DNA from: Alphaproteobacteria bacterium
GTDB taxonomy: Bacteria > Pseudomonadota > Alphaproteobacteria > UBA9655
Length of the DNA stretch: 64,000 nt
NCBI GenBank assembly: GCA_019752515.1
Contig: JAIEMB010000001.1
Coordinates: 1-64,000 of the forward strand
Direction of reading: 5' to 3'
Under the pieces are notes generated by a model, which saw nothing but the letters and a program-made list of their open reading frames with translations, ran no database searches and was not told the origin of the DNA. A program made the position numbers and the translations under genes. Positions 26,058 to 35,916 of the stretch are shown in pieces; within the stretch, counting starts at the first letter, position 1; every line of letters starts with the position of its first letter.

Positions 26058-28722
26058 TTTCACTTTCCCCATCATCTTCATTTCCATCATCTTGGATACG
26101 AGCGACAGAAACCACTGCTTCTTCCTTATCCACACGGAAAAGAGTAACGCCTTGGGTTCTACGTCCAGCGATGCGAATATCATGAACGGGACAGCGAATA
26201 AGTTTACCTGTATTAGTAACCAACATAACATCATCCTCATCTTTTACCGGAAATGAATCCACAACTTTACCCGTTTTTGAAGTAACATCCATTGTTGTAA
26301 TTCCCTGCCCCCCACGATTTGTACAACGGTATTCATAGGCAGAGGAGCGCTTACCAAAACCATTTTCACTAACAGTCAGGATGAATTCTTCTTGAGAAGC
26401 AAGTGCCTCAAATCGATCTTGCGCAAGAGGCGTTTCTTCATTAGATATATCCTCCTCCTCATCTTGACGACGCAGACGTAAAGCCTGCCTTAGATAAGCA
26501 TCACGTTCTTCAATTGTAAACTCAACCTCACGTAGAATCGTCATAGAGACGACCTCATCCCCTTTTGATAAACGAATACCACGCACACCTGTTGACGTCC
26601 TACCAACAAACTCACGTACATCCGTAACTCCAAAACGGATACAACGGCCTTCCCGGGTTGTAAGCAAGATATCATTTGTTTCATCGCAAGAGCTGACGGC
26701 AATGAGGCGCTCTTTTTCCTCAAGTTTCATGGCAATTTTCCCATTTGCTCTAATGTTGGTAAAATCAGAAAGAGAATTGCGCCTAACATGCCCGGCAGAG
26801 GTTGCAAAGAGAATATGCATATTAGACCATTGAGCGTCATCATCTGGCATTGGCATAATGGTTGAAATTGTCTCTCCTTCCTCAAGAGGCAAAAGATTCA
26901 CAATAGCTTTCCCTCGAGCTTGAGGTGTGCCAAGAGGAAGCTTATACACTTTCATGCCAAATACACGTCCTTTGGTGGTAAAGAAGAGGACTTGCGTATG
27001 TGTGTTAGCAACAAAAACTTCTGACACCGCATCTTCATCCCGCGTTGACATGCCAGAGCGCCCCTTTCCCCCACGCTTCTGAGCCCGATATGTATAAATC
27101 GGAACACGTTTAATATATCCTCCCAAACTTACAGTCACGATCATATCTTCCCGTTGAATGAGATCTTCTTCATCAGCATTCATCTCTGCATCTTCGATTG
27201 TTGTGCGACGGGGAGTAGCATGATTTTCCTTCATCTCAAGAAGCTCATCTCTTAAGATTTCGAGACGTTTATCACGGGACCCTAAAATGTGAAGATATTC
27301 TTTAATCTCTTCCACAATTTGATTAAGCTCAAGGGCAATTTTTTCTCTTTCAAGCCCTGTAAGACGATGGAGTCTTAAGTCCAAAATGGCTTTAGCTTGA
27401 GCTTCTGACATGCGATAAGTCTCATCCACAATTGGATAGCCAGGCTCATCTATCAAACGAATTAAGGACTCTATTTGAAAAACTTTCCAATTACGAGCTA
27501 AGATTTCATCTTTTGCTATTTGAGGGTCAGGCGCTTTACGAATTAAGGCAATCATCTCGTCCAAATTCTCAACAGCTATAGCCAATCCCACTAAGACGTG
27601 AGCCCTCTCCCGAGCTTTTCTAAGGTCAAATCGGGTCCGACGGGTAATCACTTCTTCTCTAAAGATGATAAAGCACTCAAGAATTTCTTTAAGGTTCATT
27701 TGTTGAGGCCGGCCGCCATTTAAGGCCAACATATTTACCCCAAAGGTGGTTTGAAGCGGAGTCATAGCATAAAGACGATTCAGGACCACATCTGCCACAG
27801 CATCTTTCTTTAACTCAATAACAACCCGAACACCTTGATCAGATTCATCTCGCAAATCGGAAATGCCCTCAAGTTCTTTGTTATTGACGAGCTCAGCCAT
27901 ACGCTCAATCATTTTAGCTTTATTCACTTGATAGGGAACTTCTGTAACGATAATAGCTTCCCGATCTTTACGAATGGTCTCAATATGGGTACGGCTGCGA
28001 ATAACAAGAGATCCGCGTCCCGTCTTAAAAGCACTATAAATGCCTCGTCGTCCCATAATAAGAGCCCCTGTAGGGAAGTCAGGACCTGGAATGTATTCCA
28101 TTAACTCTTCAATTGTTAACTCTGGGTTTTCAATGAGAGCACAACACCCATCAATCAGTTCTCCAAGGTTATGTGAAGGAATATTGGTAGCCATACCAAC
28201 TGCAATCCCTCCCGCCCCATTAACCAAAAGATTAGGAATGCGACTAGGCAGGACTGTAGGTTCTTCTGTAGACTCATCATAATTAGCTCGAAAATCAACA
28301 GTTTCTCTATCAATATCGGACATGAGAAAGTGAGCCGGCTTTGAAAGACGAGCTTCCGTATACCGCATTGCCGCTGCAGGATCACCATCCATAGATCCAA
28401 AGTTACCTTGTCCATCAATAAGAGGCAAACGAAGGGAAAAATTTTGGGCCATTCGCACGAGAGAATCGTAAACCGCTTCCGTACCATGGGGGTGATATTT
28501 TGCAATCACATCTCCAACGATACGAGCTGATTTTCTGTGGGGTCTATTAAAATCATAGCCAGCTTCATACATAGAATACAGAATACGCCTGTGGACAGGC
28601 TTAAGCCCATCGCGAACATCTGGAAGCGCTCGGCTTACGATCACACTCATCGCGTAAGCGAGATAAGACGTTTTCATCTCATCTTCAATATAAATAGAAG
28701 GAATCACTAGGCTTTCACTCAA
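26050..28722 (-). CDS. gyrA: DNA gyrase subunit A
   Basis: The 890-residue protein has the breakage-reunion domain with catalytic Tyr in [10 protein letters not shown] (about residue 121) and the C-terminal beta-pinwheel with the GyrA box QRRGGKG-type element, here [10 protein letters not shown] (about 556). The start is a TTG at 28722 with AAGGAG seven bases before. In the quinolone pocket the sequence is [10 protein letters not shown], with Glu where E. coli has Ser83 and Thr where it has Asp82; Asp87 is kept. Downstream coaD overlaps it. Confidence 0.97.
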   Translation of the reverse strand: MSESLVIPSIYIEDEMKTSYLAYAMSVIVSRALPDVRDGLKPVHRRILYSMYEAGYDFNRPHRKSARIVGDVIAKYHPHGTEAVYDSLVRMAQNFSLRLPLIDGQGNFGSMDGDPAAAMRYTEARLSKPAHFLMSDIDRETVDFRANYDESTEEPTVLPSRIPNLLVNGAGGIAVGMATNIPSHNLGELIDGCCALIENPELTIEELMEYIPGPDFPTGALIMGRRGIYSAFKTGRGSLVIRSRTHIETIRKDREAIIVTEVPYQVNKAKMIERMAELVNNKELEGISDLRDESDQGVRVVIELKKDAVADVVLNRLYAMTPLQTTFGVNMLALNGGRPQQMNLKEILECFIIFREEVITRRTRFDLRKARERAHVLVGLAIAVENLDEMIALIRKAPDPQIAKDEILARNWKVFQIESLIRLIDEPGYPIVDETYRMSEAQAKAILDLRLHRLTGLEREKIALELNQIVEEIKEYLHILGSRDKRLEILRDELLEMKENHATPRRTTIEDAEMNADEEDLIQREDMIVTVSLGGYIKRVPIYTYRAQKRGGKGRSGMSTRDEDAVSEVFVANTHTQVLFFTTKGRVFGMKVYKLPLGTPQARGKAIVNLLPLEEGETISTIMPMPDDDAQWSNMHILFATSAGHVRRNSLSDFTNIRANGKIAMKLEEKERLIAVSSCDETNDILLTTREGRCIRFGVTDVREFVGRTSTGVRGIRLSKGDEVVSMTILREVEFTIEERDAYLRQALRLRRQDEEEDISNEETPLAQDRFEALASQEEFILTVSENGFGKRSSAYEYRCTNRGGQGITTMDVTSKTGKVVDSFPVKDEDDVMLVTNTGKLIRCPVHDIRIAGRRTQGVTLFRVDKEEAVVSVARIQDDGNEDDGESENV

Positions 28723-28785
28723 CGGAGGGCTCCTTAGCTAATAAGTTTGGACAGTTAAAGGGTATTCAAGTTCAAAGCCTTTCAA

Positions 28786-29241
28786 TTAAAAGGGAATCTC
28801 ATCATCTATTTCTCCCATAGAAGGCAACGCTTCTCGAGCGCCATTACTAGGCGCATCAAAGGATGTCATGTCACCCCCTCCTTGGCTACGAGCACTATCG
28901 AGCATGGTCATCTCACCTCTAAAACGAGGGACAACAATTTCTGTTGTATAACGCTCTTGGCCGCTTTGGTCTGTCCATTTCCGGGTTTGAAGCTGACCTT
29001 CAATGTAAATTTTTGCACCTTTACGGAGATACTTATCCGCAACTTCTGCTAGTTTTTCGTTAAAAATAACGACTCTATGCCATTCTGTTCGTTCTTTGCG
29101 CTCTTGAGTATCTCGATCACGCCATTGTTCTGATGTTGCTAAAGCGAGGTTGACAATCTTTGTTCCATCCTGTGTCATTCGAACTTCAGGGTCTTTCCCT
29201 AAATTTCCTACCAAGATGACTTTGTTTACACTTCCAGCCAT
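28786..29241 (-). CDS. ssb: Single-stranded DNA-binding protein (chromosomal)
   Basis: The 151-residue protein has the OB fold (about 1-108, starting [21 protein letters not shown]), a short linker and the acidic tip EIDDEIPF that recruits repair proteins. It lies 63 bases upstream of gyrA on the same strand. A second, element-borne SSB at 61922-62479 lacks this tip. Confidence 0.96.
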   Translation of the reverse strand: MAGSVNKVILVGNLGKDPEVRMTQDGTKIVNLALATSEQWRDRDTQERKERTEWHRVVIFNEKLAEVADKYLRKGAKIYIEGQLQTRKWTDQSGQERYTTEIVVPRFRGEMTMLDSARSQGGGDMTSFDAPSNGAREALPSMGEIDDEIPF

Positions 29242-29430
29242 AAGTTTCTCCTCACTTTTTAAGGTTTTCCCTCTTGTTATAGGCTATCTTATTTTGAAGC
29301 GCTATAGGTTTTAATGAATGGGCAATTGAAAAATTTTATGTCTTTATCTTAAACAATATTTTTTTAACACTTTTTTTATCTTTTAAAATATGTCACCTTA
29401 AGAAGAAAGCTTCTCTAAAGGGAGGGGAAG

Positions 29431-29964
29431 ATGAAATACGCCCAAATCATTTCAAGAATTCGGGTAGGCAACCGAGCGGCGGGCCCGATGAGCGTAGTAA
29501 CCTACGTGACAGAGTGCGAGTCCCGAAGCTTAACGCCCCCGAAGCTTGAAAGGCGAAGGGTATATATCATTTTTACAGGTCTTTTTCTTCTATGTTCGTA
29601 CCCATCTTTTGTTCATGCAGAAGGGCCACCTGACGTGTCTTTGCGCTTTCATTCTCAGTGGAAGATAGGAGAGCGGGAGCGAATGGATTTACAACAAAAA
29701 TATGGTTCTTCCCGAGTATCCTTTGATGAAGAAGGCCATGCAACGCCCAATGGACTTACTCCTGACCAAGTTAAGCGGTGGGAACGGCTGTATGAGCTGT
29801 GCATGAGTGATGGATGCTATTTTTGTGATTCACCTGAAGGAAGCTGCGAAAATCATACCTGCGGGCCTAAGAATGTAAACTGCAAACCCTATTTGGAAGT
29901 CGGAGGTCTTCCTAAGTGCGGGAAAGAGTGTGCTGATTATGCTTTTACGTCAACTCTGATCTAA
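29431..29964 (+). CDS. Cysteine-rich secreted protein with palindromic element in its signal region
   Basis: The 177-residue product begins with seven ordinary residues, then about 36 residues encoded by the palindromic repeat at 29461-29562, then a signal-peptide core (VYIIFTGLFLLCSYPSFVHA, cleavage near 65). The mature part is about 112 residues with nine cysteines clustered in the second half (LCMSDGCYFC, then GSCENHTCGP, NCKP, KCGKEC), suggesting a disulfide-bonded domain. I recognise no family. The ribosome site GGGAGGGG lies just before the ATG, so the start upstream of the element looks real. The 3' end overlaps the convergent transporter gene by 20 bases. Confidence 0.65.
   Translation: MKYAQIISRIRVGNRAAGPMSVVTYVTECESRSLTPPKLERRRVYIIFTGLFLLCSYPSFVHAEGPPDVSLRFHSQWKIGERERMDLQQKYGSSRVSFDEEGHATPNGLTPDQVKRWERLYELCMSDGCYFCDSPEGSCENHTCGPKNVNCKPYLEVGGLPKCGKECADYAFTSTLI
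29461..29562 (+). repeat. Palindromic repeat element, copy B (inside a CDS)
   Basis: It shares with copies A and C the order CGAGCGG, GAGCGTA-hairpin-TACGTGA, then CCCGAAGCTTAACGCCC and GAAAGGCGAA. The hairpin is GCGTAGTAACCTACGT against GCGTATTTGAATACGT in copy C: both arms differ but pairing is kept, which points to selection on structure or to inheritance from different subfamilies. It is read in frame as part of an N-terminal extension. Confidence 0.72.
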
Positions 29965-31252
29965 ATCTGTCTTTCATGAAGAAAAGAGCAATGGCTGCTA
30001 TAAGAGAAGTTCCTCCTAAGTATATCGCAGGAGCCGCATTATTACCTGTCAGTTGAATGAGTCCTGTAGCTATTAAAGGCGCGCTTCCTCCAAAAACAGC
30101 CATACTAATGCTATGAGCTATAGAAAGGCCTGAAAAACGAACGGTTAAAGGAAACAACTCAACCAAAGTTGCAGGAATGGGAGCAAAAAACATGCCCATA
30201 ATAAAGGAAAGACCAATTTGGGCTGATAAAGCAGAGGTAAAGCTCCCCTCAAGAGCCACAAAAAGAGGGTAAGCAAAAAAAGTAAATGCAAGTGCGCTTG
30301 AGATTAAAACAGGCTTACGACCAATTCGATCAGAAAGCCACCCAGAAAGAGGAATGGCAACACCCATGGCACCCATACTAATGGTTGTCATCATGAGGCT
30401 TGTGCCCATATCAAATTCTAGAAGTGCGGTTAAATAATTATTGATAAAGGTGACAATAAGATAAAACCCAACAGACAATGTGAGTTCAATGGTAACAACA
30501 TAAGCAATTGTTCTCAAATGGTTTTTAAATAACTCAATAAGAGGAGTTGAGTGTTCTTTATGCAGTTCTTTCGCTTTAGAAAATTGTTCGGGCTCATTCA
30601 CGGTTTTACGCATAACTGATCCCACAAACCCCCCAGCAATGCTCAGAAGGAAAGGAATCCGCCACCCCCAACCTAACAACTGATCATCCGTAAGAGAGTA
30701 GCAAGTAATTGTTGCCACACCTGAGCCCACTAAAATTCCAATAAGAAGACTAAAGACTACCCAACTTCCATAAAGACCTCGATTTCCTGTTTGGGAGTGT
30801 TCAACAACAAATATCATTGAACCTGTAAACTCCCCTCCCATTGAAAGACCTTGGGCCAAGCGAATTAACGTTAAAAGAAGAGGGGCAAGCCATCCAATTT
30901 GTTCATAGGTCGGCAAAAGACCAATGAGAGTCGTGGGAATTGCCATCAAATAAATAGACCATAAGAGGGCATTCTTTCGGCCAATTTTATCACCAATATG
31001 ACCAAAAATAATCCCCCCAAGAGGCCTCATAATAAAACCAGCAGCAAAAATTCCAAAGGTGGCCATAAGGGCAGCAAAGGTACTAATCTTCGGAAAAAAC
31101 AGAGACCCAATGGTGGTTGCAAAATACCCATACAGGGCAAAGTCATACCATTCAAGAGCATTTCCAACCATGCAGGAAAGAATCACTCGCTTAAGATAGC
31201 TTCCCTCTTGAGGCATGCTTAAAGACTCACAGGTAGTTGTTGCAACTGTCAC
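29945..31252 (-). CDS. MFS transporter, metabolite:H+ symporter (MHS) family
   Basis: The 435-residue protein has 12 membrane segments. Family signatures are GNALEWYDFALYGYFA in segment 1, GHIGDKIGRKNALLWSI in the loop after segment 2, and RLAQGLSMGGEFTGSMIFVVEH in segment 4 and its loop, close to ProP/ShiA/citrate carriers. The start is probably the GTG at 31252, with GGAG seven bases before; ATG 31216 is an alternative. Substrate unknown. Confidence 0.87.
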   Translation of the reverse strand: MTVATTTCESLSMPQEGSYLKRVILSCMVGNALEWYDFALYGYFATTIGSLFFPKISTFAALMATFGIFAAGFIMRPLGGIIFGHIGDKIGRKNALLWSIYLMAIPTTLIGLLPTYEQIGWLAPLLLTLIRLAQGLSMGGEFTGSMIFVVEHSQTGNRGLYGSWVVFSLLIGILVGSGVATITCYSLTDDQLLGWGWRIPFLLSIAGGFVGSVMRKTVNEPEQFSKAKELHKEHSTPLIELFKNHLRTIAYVVTIELTLSVGFYLIVTFINNYLTALLEFDMGTSLMMTTISMGAMGVAIPLSGWLSDRIGRKPVLISSALAFTFFAYPLFVALEGSFTSALSAQIGLSFIMGMFFAPIPATLVELFPLTVRFSGLSIAHSISMAVFGGSAPLIATGLIQLTGNNAAPAIYLGGTSLIAAIALFFMKDRFRSELT

Positions 31253-31480
31253 TCATAAACTCCAAAATCCAAAAGGGGAACAACCCTTCTTAAATAGAAT
31301 CCTCATCTAAAAGATGCTTGAGGTGTTTGACAAGGGAAACATTTTAACTCTTTCAAATAGCTTTGAAAAAAGTTCTATTCTATTAATTACAAAATTTGTA
31401 TAATAAAAACAAACATCAGTGATTTTTTAACAAAACTCATTTATGGAAAGATTAACAACTTATTTCTAAATTATTTAAGC

Positions 31481-31837
31481 TTAGTTGCTCACCCATTCCC
31501 AAGCTCGTTCTATCTTAGAACTGGGGTAACAACGTACTTCTGTTTTAAATAAGGGACCCAATAATCTTGCCCAATTATAAACCCACTGTTCATCTGCAAT
31601 AATGACTTTCTTCTCAACACGTGATGCATATTTGTATAAGTAACATATAGCCTTTGCCATTGCACGAATATTAGTCCCTTTAAAATCTCTAAGATCAGAT
31701 AAAATACGTATATTTCCATGATGATCTATAACTTCAGTAACAAAAGGAAGAAGTGTTGCATAATCATCCACACTCAACTGACCTTCTACACGAATCCCAA
31801 TTGTATTTCCGTTGCTTTCTGGAAGAATGTGATACAT
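31481..31837 (-). CDS. SpoIIAA-like (STAS-fold) protein
   Basis: The 118-residue cytoplasmic protein resembles the SpoIIAA-like family (PF11964 type) of small STAS-fold proteins: IGIRVEGQLSVDDYATLLPFV, then ILSDLRDFKGTNIRAMAKAI and VEKKVIIADEQWVYNWARLLGPLFKTEVRCYP. Their function is not established. AAAGGAG lies seven bases before the ATG. Genes on both sides run independently. Confidence 0.72.
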   Translation of the reverse strand: MYHILPESNGNTIGIRVEGQLSVDDYATLLPFVTEVIDHHGNIRILSDLRDFKGTNIRAMAKAICYLYKYASRVEKKVIIADEQWVYNWARLLGPLFKTEVRCYPSSKIERAWEWVSN

Positions 31838-31946
31838 AAAAAAACTCCTTTTATTTTTATTATATCAGACTTTCTTTTTTTAAAAAAATAACGTAGAATA
31901 CAAAGGCTTTTTTAAGAAAGCACTAATCAAATTATGGAGAAATACT

Positions 31947-32042
31947 ATGCATCGACACCATCATGATAATAATCAACTCAGAAATTCACCCATGCAACAT
32001 GATAAAATAAGGAATCTAAAATGTTATTACTTAAAAACCTAA
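31947..32042 (+). CDS. Histidine-rich 31-residue ORF, possible leader peptide
   Basis: The ORF starts at ATG 31947 with GGAGA six bases before and encodes 31 residues. The first seven, MHRHHHD, include four histidines, and a fifth follows at residue 18. Its end overlaps the start of the substrate-binding-protein gene (32021) in another frame, as translated leader peptides often do. I see no clear terminator/antiterminator pair, so attenuation is only a possibility; a metal-binding micro-protein is another. Confidence 0.35.
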   Translation: MHRHHHDNNQLRNSPMQHDKIRNLKCYYLKT

Positions 32043-32917
32043 CGAGATTATTCTCATTCTTATTCATTTTTTCTTTTTTTTCTGCTTTAGCTTCCCCTCT
32101 TAAAATTTCAATCATACAAACAATTGAACATCCTGCTCTAAATGCAACACGAAAAGGTCTTCTCGAAGAGCTTATAGAGTTGGGTTATAAAGACCTTATT
32201 GTGGACTATCAGTCTGCTCAAGGAAGTCCTGCTTTGGCAACACAAATTGCTCAAAAATTTGCTTCAGATAAACCAGATATCATTGTAGCAATTGGGACAA
32301 CAGCAGCTCAAGCAGCTTTGACCGCAACAAAAGACACGGATATTCCTATTGTGTTTAGCTCAGTCACAGATCCACTCGCAGCAAAGCTTGTCACAAGTTT
32401 AGAGGTCCCCCAAGGTCATGTTACAGGCGTTTCTAATTTTGTTGCTGTAGAGCCTCAATTGGAGCTTTTCAAGAGAACTTTGCCTAAGTTAAAAACGATA
32501 GGGATTGTTTATAATCCAGGCGAAGCAAACTCTACAGCCCTCCTCAAAACAATGGAAGACGCCGCCAAAAATCTTGATATAAAACTTGTAACTGCAGCCG
32601 CAACAAAAACAAGTGAGGTAATGGCAGCAGGCCAAAGCCTATGTGGAAAGGCTGATGCTCTCTTTATTAATAATGATAATACGGCCTTAGCTGCCTTTAA
32701 AAGTGTTGTAAAAGCAGCTCAATCCTGTGGTATTCCAGCCTTTGTAAGCGACGTTGATCTCATGGACCAAGGAGCACTCGCAGCACTGGGGCCTAATCAA
32801 CATGACTTAGGTCGGCAAACGGCACGTATGGTGGAGCGCATTGTTAAAAACCCAAAAGATCCTCTTCCTGCTGTTGAATTCCCTGAAAAAACAGATGAAT
32901 TTGTTAAAACGCCTTAA
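32021..32917 (+). CDS. ABC transporter substrate-binding protein (TrpX/PF04392 type)
   Basis: The 298-residue protein has a signal peptide (cleavage near ALAS, residue 26) and two periplasmic-binding-protein lobes. Family stretches are KISIIQTIEHPALNATRKGLLEELIELGY, PDIIVAIGTTAAQAALTATKDTDIPIVFSSVTDPLAAKLV and FINNDNTALAAFKSVVKAAQ. Members bind amino acids or related small molecules, tryptophan in some Gram-positives. No permease or ATPase gene is next to it, so its transporter partners are elsewhere or lost. A hairpin terminator-like sequence follows the stop. Confidence 0.82.
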   Translation: MLLLKNLTRLFSFLFIFSFFSALASPLKISIIQTIEHPALNATRKGLLEELIELGYKDLIVDYQSAQGSPALATQIAQKFASDKPDIIVAIGTTAAQAALTATKDTDIPIVFSSVTDPLAAKLVTSLEVPQGHVTGVSNFVAVEPQLELFKRTLPKLKTIGIVYNPGEANSTALLKTMEDAAKNLDIKLVTAAATKTSEVMAAGQSLCGKADALFINNDNTALAAFKSVVKAAQSCGIPAFVSDVDLMDQGALAALGPNQHDLGRQTARMVERIVKNPKDPLPAVEFPEKTDEFVKTP

Positions 32918-32934
32918 AATAAACACCCTCGAAA

Positions 32935-32963
32935 GCCGAAGTGAGTAAAAATGTCACTTCGGC
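32935..32963 (+). terminator. Perfect 10-bp hairpin after the substrate-binding-protein gene
   Basis: The arms GCCGAAGTGA and TCACTTCGGC pair perfectly around a nine-base loop, 18 bases after the stop. The following T-run is weak (GGTTTTAAG a few bases on), so termination may be partial. Confidence 0.6.
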
Positions 32964-33115
32964 ACGTTGGTTTTAAGAAAGCATTTTTCTTCCCCAAAGC
33001 CTATTAATAAAAGCTTGCGCCAAAAACGGGCTGAATTTAGATTATATCTTAAAGGGAGTGTTTTAAATTTGCCCTCTTTAAGATAGAAAAGACCTAAAGA
33101 AAAAGAGGCACAAGA

Positions 33116-35218
33116 ATGTCATCAACAGGTACGAATGTTATTTTAAGCGTCAGTCCTTTGGGAGGAACTTCATTTTACCTTAACGACTTCAAAGGAATTG
33201 AACGACTTTCAAATCTTTTTGAATATACTCTTCTTATGACAGCTCAAAGTAATTCGGTTAATTTTTCGAGCATCATGGGTCAAAGTGCTACGGTTTCTCT
33301 TACCATAGGCTCAGATGTGCGAACTTATAATGGAATTGTAGGAAAATTTGAGCAAGTTGGAACTCCATTTACTGCTTTAGGCGCGTGGACAGCTTACCGG
33401 GCAACTCTTTATCCCAGCCTATGGCTGTTACAGTTTTCGGGTCAATGTCGCATTTTTCAAAACCAGACGATTATAAGTATAATCACAAGCGTTCTTGACC
33501 AAGATCAAGTTACTTATTCGAACCAAGTCTCAAGCGCAGGATCAGAAACTGTTGACTTTTGTGTTCAATATAATGAGACAGATTTCAATTTTATCAGTCG
33601 CTTGATGGAAGGTGTAGGAATTTTTTATTTTTTTCAGCAGACCGAAAATGGCCATACACTTGTTCTTGCTGATTCAGTAAGCAATTATGCAACTTGCCCC
33701 AACGCATCCTCCGTAAGTTTTCAAGATGCAACGCCGAAAGAACAATTCTTGAATATTGTAACTTCATGTTTTCTCACACAGCGGATTGTCCCCCAAGCCA
33801 ATACGCTTGTCAGTTATAACTATTTGACTCCCCAAACCCCCCTCAGTGCCACTGCCACAGGTCCTTCTAATGCAGGTGGAGGGTCCATTACAACTTATGA
33901 TGAAATTTATGGGCAACAAACCACAGGAACTCAGCTTGTCACCGTAAAACTACAATCAGAAGACTTTCCTCAACAAATGGCAGAAGGAGGTTCAACAGTT
34001 CCTTTTTTCCTTGCAGGGTATAGTTTTCAATTGCAAAATCATCCTCGCGCAGATGCAAATATAAGCTATGCTCTTTATGAAGTTATCCATGAAGCCCATA
34101 TTCTAGAGAAAGGAAGCCAAAAATCCTTATATAAGAACACTTTTAAAGCCTTTCCAGCAACCATCCTCTTTCAAGCCCCCCAAAAGACAGCAAAGCCGCG
34201 CATTTATAGTACGCAGACAGCCGTCGTAACAGGAGCTTCTGGTCAAGATATTTATACCGAGCAATATGGACGCATTAAGGTTAAGTTTCATTGGGATCCT
34301 TCTCCCAATCAGGATGAAACAACATCTTGCTGGATCCGTGTTGCTACCCTGTGGGCTGGACAAACCTGGGGAACTTTATTTACCCCTCGTGTAGGTCAGG
34401 AAGTTGTTGTTTCTTTTATTGACGGAGATCCTGATAACCCTTTGGTTGTCGGCGCGGTATACAATGGCGTTAATAATCCTCCTTATTTACCAAGTGATCC
34501 AACGAGATCCACCATTAAAAGTCAGACAAGTCCAAGCAGTGGTGAAGCAACACCTGGATATAACGAAATTTCTATTGAGGACCAACAAGGCTCGGAACAA
34601 ATTAACGTTTATGCCCAAAAAGATTTTAATATTACAGTTCAGAACGACCAGAATATTACAATAGTGGGAGGCAACAGAACAATTGTTCTGCAATCACAAG
34701 ATGAACAAAATGAAACAAGAACAAGTCAACAAAGTAATGATAGTTTAAAATTAATGAACGGAACTAAATCTGTCGAAATTGTTCAAGGTGATTATACGAT
34801 CCTCCTCGATCAAGGAAATATGAGCATCACGTGTAGTAGTGGCAATCTTAATGTTCAAGTGACAGGAGATATTTCCTTCAATTGTACAGGCAACTTTGGG
34901 ATTACGGCCGGACAGGATATTTCCCTCCAAGCGACAGGTAAAATTACAGACCAAGCTGGAACGGATGTATCCATAACGGCAGGTGGGGGAGTTACAATAA
35001 CGGCAGGTGCGGATCTTGCTGAAAAAGCAGGCGGCGCTGCAACCATAACCGCTGGCGCTGATTTTTCCGCAACAGCAGGAGGAGCAGCCACTGTGGACGC
35101 AACTGGAGATACCTCAATTAAGGGAGGAGGAGCAGTCGAGATTACAGGCGGTGGAACGGTCTCTATAAAAGGAGCAACCATTGAGGAAACGGCCGGTATA
35201 ATAATGCTGAATGGATAA
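33116..35218 (+). CDS. vgrG: Type VI secretion spike protein VgrG
   Basis: The 700-residue protein has the gp27-like part (about 1-340; FCVQYNETDFNFISRLMEGVGIFYFF near 160 is diagnostic), the gp5 OB domain (about 380-470; QYGRIKVKFHWDP, SCWIRVATLWAGQTWGTLFTPRVGQEVVVSFIDGDPDNPLVVGAVYNG) and a C-terminal beta-helix needle (about 500-700) made of short repeats such as ITAGADLAEKAGG and ATVDATGDTSIKGGG. No extra toxin domain follows. It leads a three-gene cassette with MORN-type and PAAR-like genes. No T6SS core gene (tssB, tssC, tssH, tssM) is in the window. Confidence 0.93.
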   Translation: MSSTGTNVILSVSPLGGTSFYLNDFKGIERLSNLFEYTLLMTAQSNSVNFSSIMGQSATVSLTIGSDVRTYNGIVGKFEQVGTPFTALGAWTAYRATLYPSLWLLQFSGQCRIFQNQTIISIITSVLDQDQVTYSNQVSSAGSETVDFCVQYNETDFNFISRLMEGVGIFYFFQQTENGHTLVLADSVSNYATCPNASSVSFQDATPKEQFLNIVTSCFLTQRIVPQANTLVSYNYLTPQTPLSATATGPSNAGGGSITTYDEIYGQQTTGTQLVTVKLQSEDFPQQMAEGGSTVPFFLAGYSFQLQNHPRADANISYALYEVIHEAHILEKGSQKSLYKNTFKAFPATILFQAPQKTAKPRIYSTQTAVVTGASGQDIYTEQYGRIKVKFHWDPSPNQDETTSCWIRVATLWAGQTWGTLFTPRVGQEVVVSFIDGDPDNPLVVGAVYNGVNNPPYLPSDPTRSTIKSQTSPSSGEATPGYNEISIEDQQGSEQINVYAQKDFNITVQNDQNITIVGGNRTIVLQSQDEQNETRTSQQSNDSLKLMNGTKSVEIVQGDYTILLDQGNMSITCSSGNLNVQVTGDISFNCTGNFGITAGQDISLQATGKITDQAGTDVSITAGGGVTITAGADLAEKAGGAATITAGADFSATAGGAATVDATGDTSIKGGGAVEITGGGTVSIKGATIEETAGIIMLNG

Positions 35219-35226
35219 AAGCAACT

Positions 35227-35916
35227 ATGACAGACGAAAAAAAAGAAGAGCTCTCTGAGGCTGAAGCAAAGCAAGAAGATAACCCTGAAGAGCAATCTTC
35301 ATCCCTCCATGGTAAAAAGCGTTTTTTGGGTCATATAACTGACAATAAAATGCATGGCATTTTAGAGCATTATGATGAAAAAGGTAAGCTTAAGGCATCC
35401 CAGTCCTTTGAAAAAGGTCTTCTTCATGGAGAAACTCATCGATATGACGCTCAACAACGTCCTAAAGAGAAAATGACCTACCATGAAGGTCTCCCTCATG
35501 GGCCAGCTGAGTTTTATAAGGAAGGGCGCCCCCTTATGTTCACCCAATTTCATGAGGGTAAGCATCATGGAGAAACAAGATTTTTTAATGAAGCCGGTAT
35601 GGTTAGAGCTCAAATTCAATATGAACATGGCCGCAAACACGGGCCGTGCGTTGGTTACGATAGTTTGGGGCGGGTAAAGCGGGTTGTTCATTATCAAAAT
35701 GGGCAGTTAGAGGGACCTTCACTCACCTATTATCCTGATGGGACTCTTCTTGAATCAGGAATGTATATCCAAGGACGTCGACATGGAGAGTTCAGATCCT
35801 ATTATGAAAATGGTTCTATTCGACAAATTCTTACCTTTGATATGGGTCGACTTGTTCGAAAGCCGCAACTTTTCGATTCCAAAGGGAACCTAACTTCTAT
35901 AGGGATTGAAAGATGA
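35227..35916 (+). CDS. MORN/YwqK-type repeat protein in the VgrG cassette
   Basis: The 229-residue protein has an acidic N-terminus and about seven repeats of roughly 22-24 residues with the pattern Y-x(3)-G-x-L-x(8)-G-x-x-H-G (for example HYDEKGKLKASQSFEKGLLHGE and YYPDGTLLESGMYIQGRRHGEF). MORN-type repeats form a beta-meander that binds protein or lipid. It lies eight bases after vgrG and overlaps the PAAR-like gene by four bases. An adaptor, effector or immunity role is possible; no catalytic motif is visible and there is no signal peptide. Confidence 0.75.
   Translation: MTDEKKEELSEAEAKQEDNPEEQSSSLHGKKRFLGHITDNKMHGILEHYDEKGKLKASQSFEKGLLHGETHRYDAQQRPKEKMTYHEGLPHGPAEFYKEGRPLMFTQFHEGKHHGETRFFNEAGMVRAQIQYEHGRKHGPCVGYDSLGRVKRVVHYQNGQLEGPSLTYYPDGTLLESGMYIQGRRHGEFRSYYENGSIRQILTFDMGRLVRKPQLFDSKGNLTSIGIER

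Noticed and set aside
26058-26240. N-terminal extension of coaD reading into gyrA
   Set aside because: The extra 61 residues are antisense-free but out-of-frame gyrA DNA with no family similarity; the CoaD fold begins at [12 protein letters not shown].
34855-35295. 146-residue minus-strand ORF opposite the end of vgrG, Pro/Ala/Val-rich
   Set aside because: It is the antisense of the repetitive VgrG beta-helix, whose codon pattern keeps the opposite strand open. It has no ribosome site and no family match.
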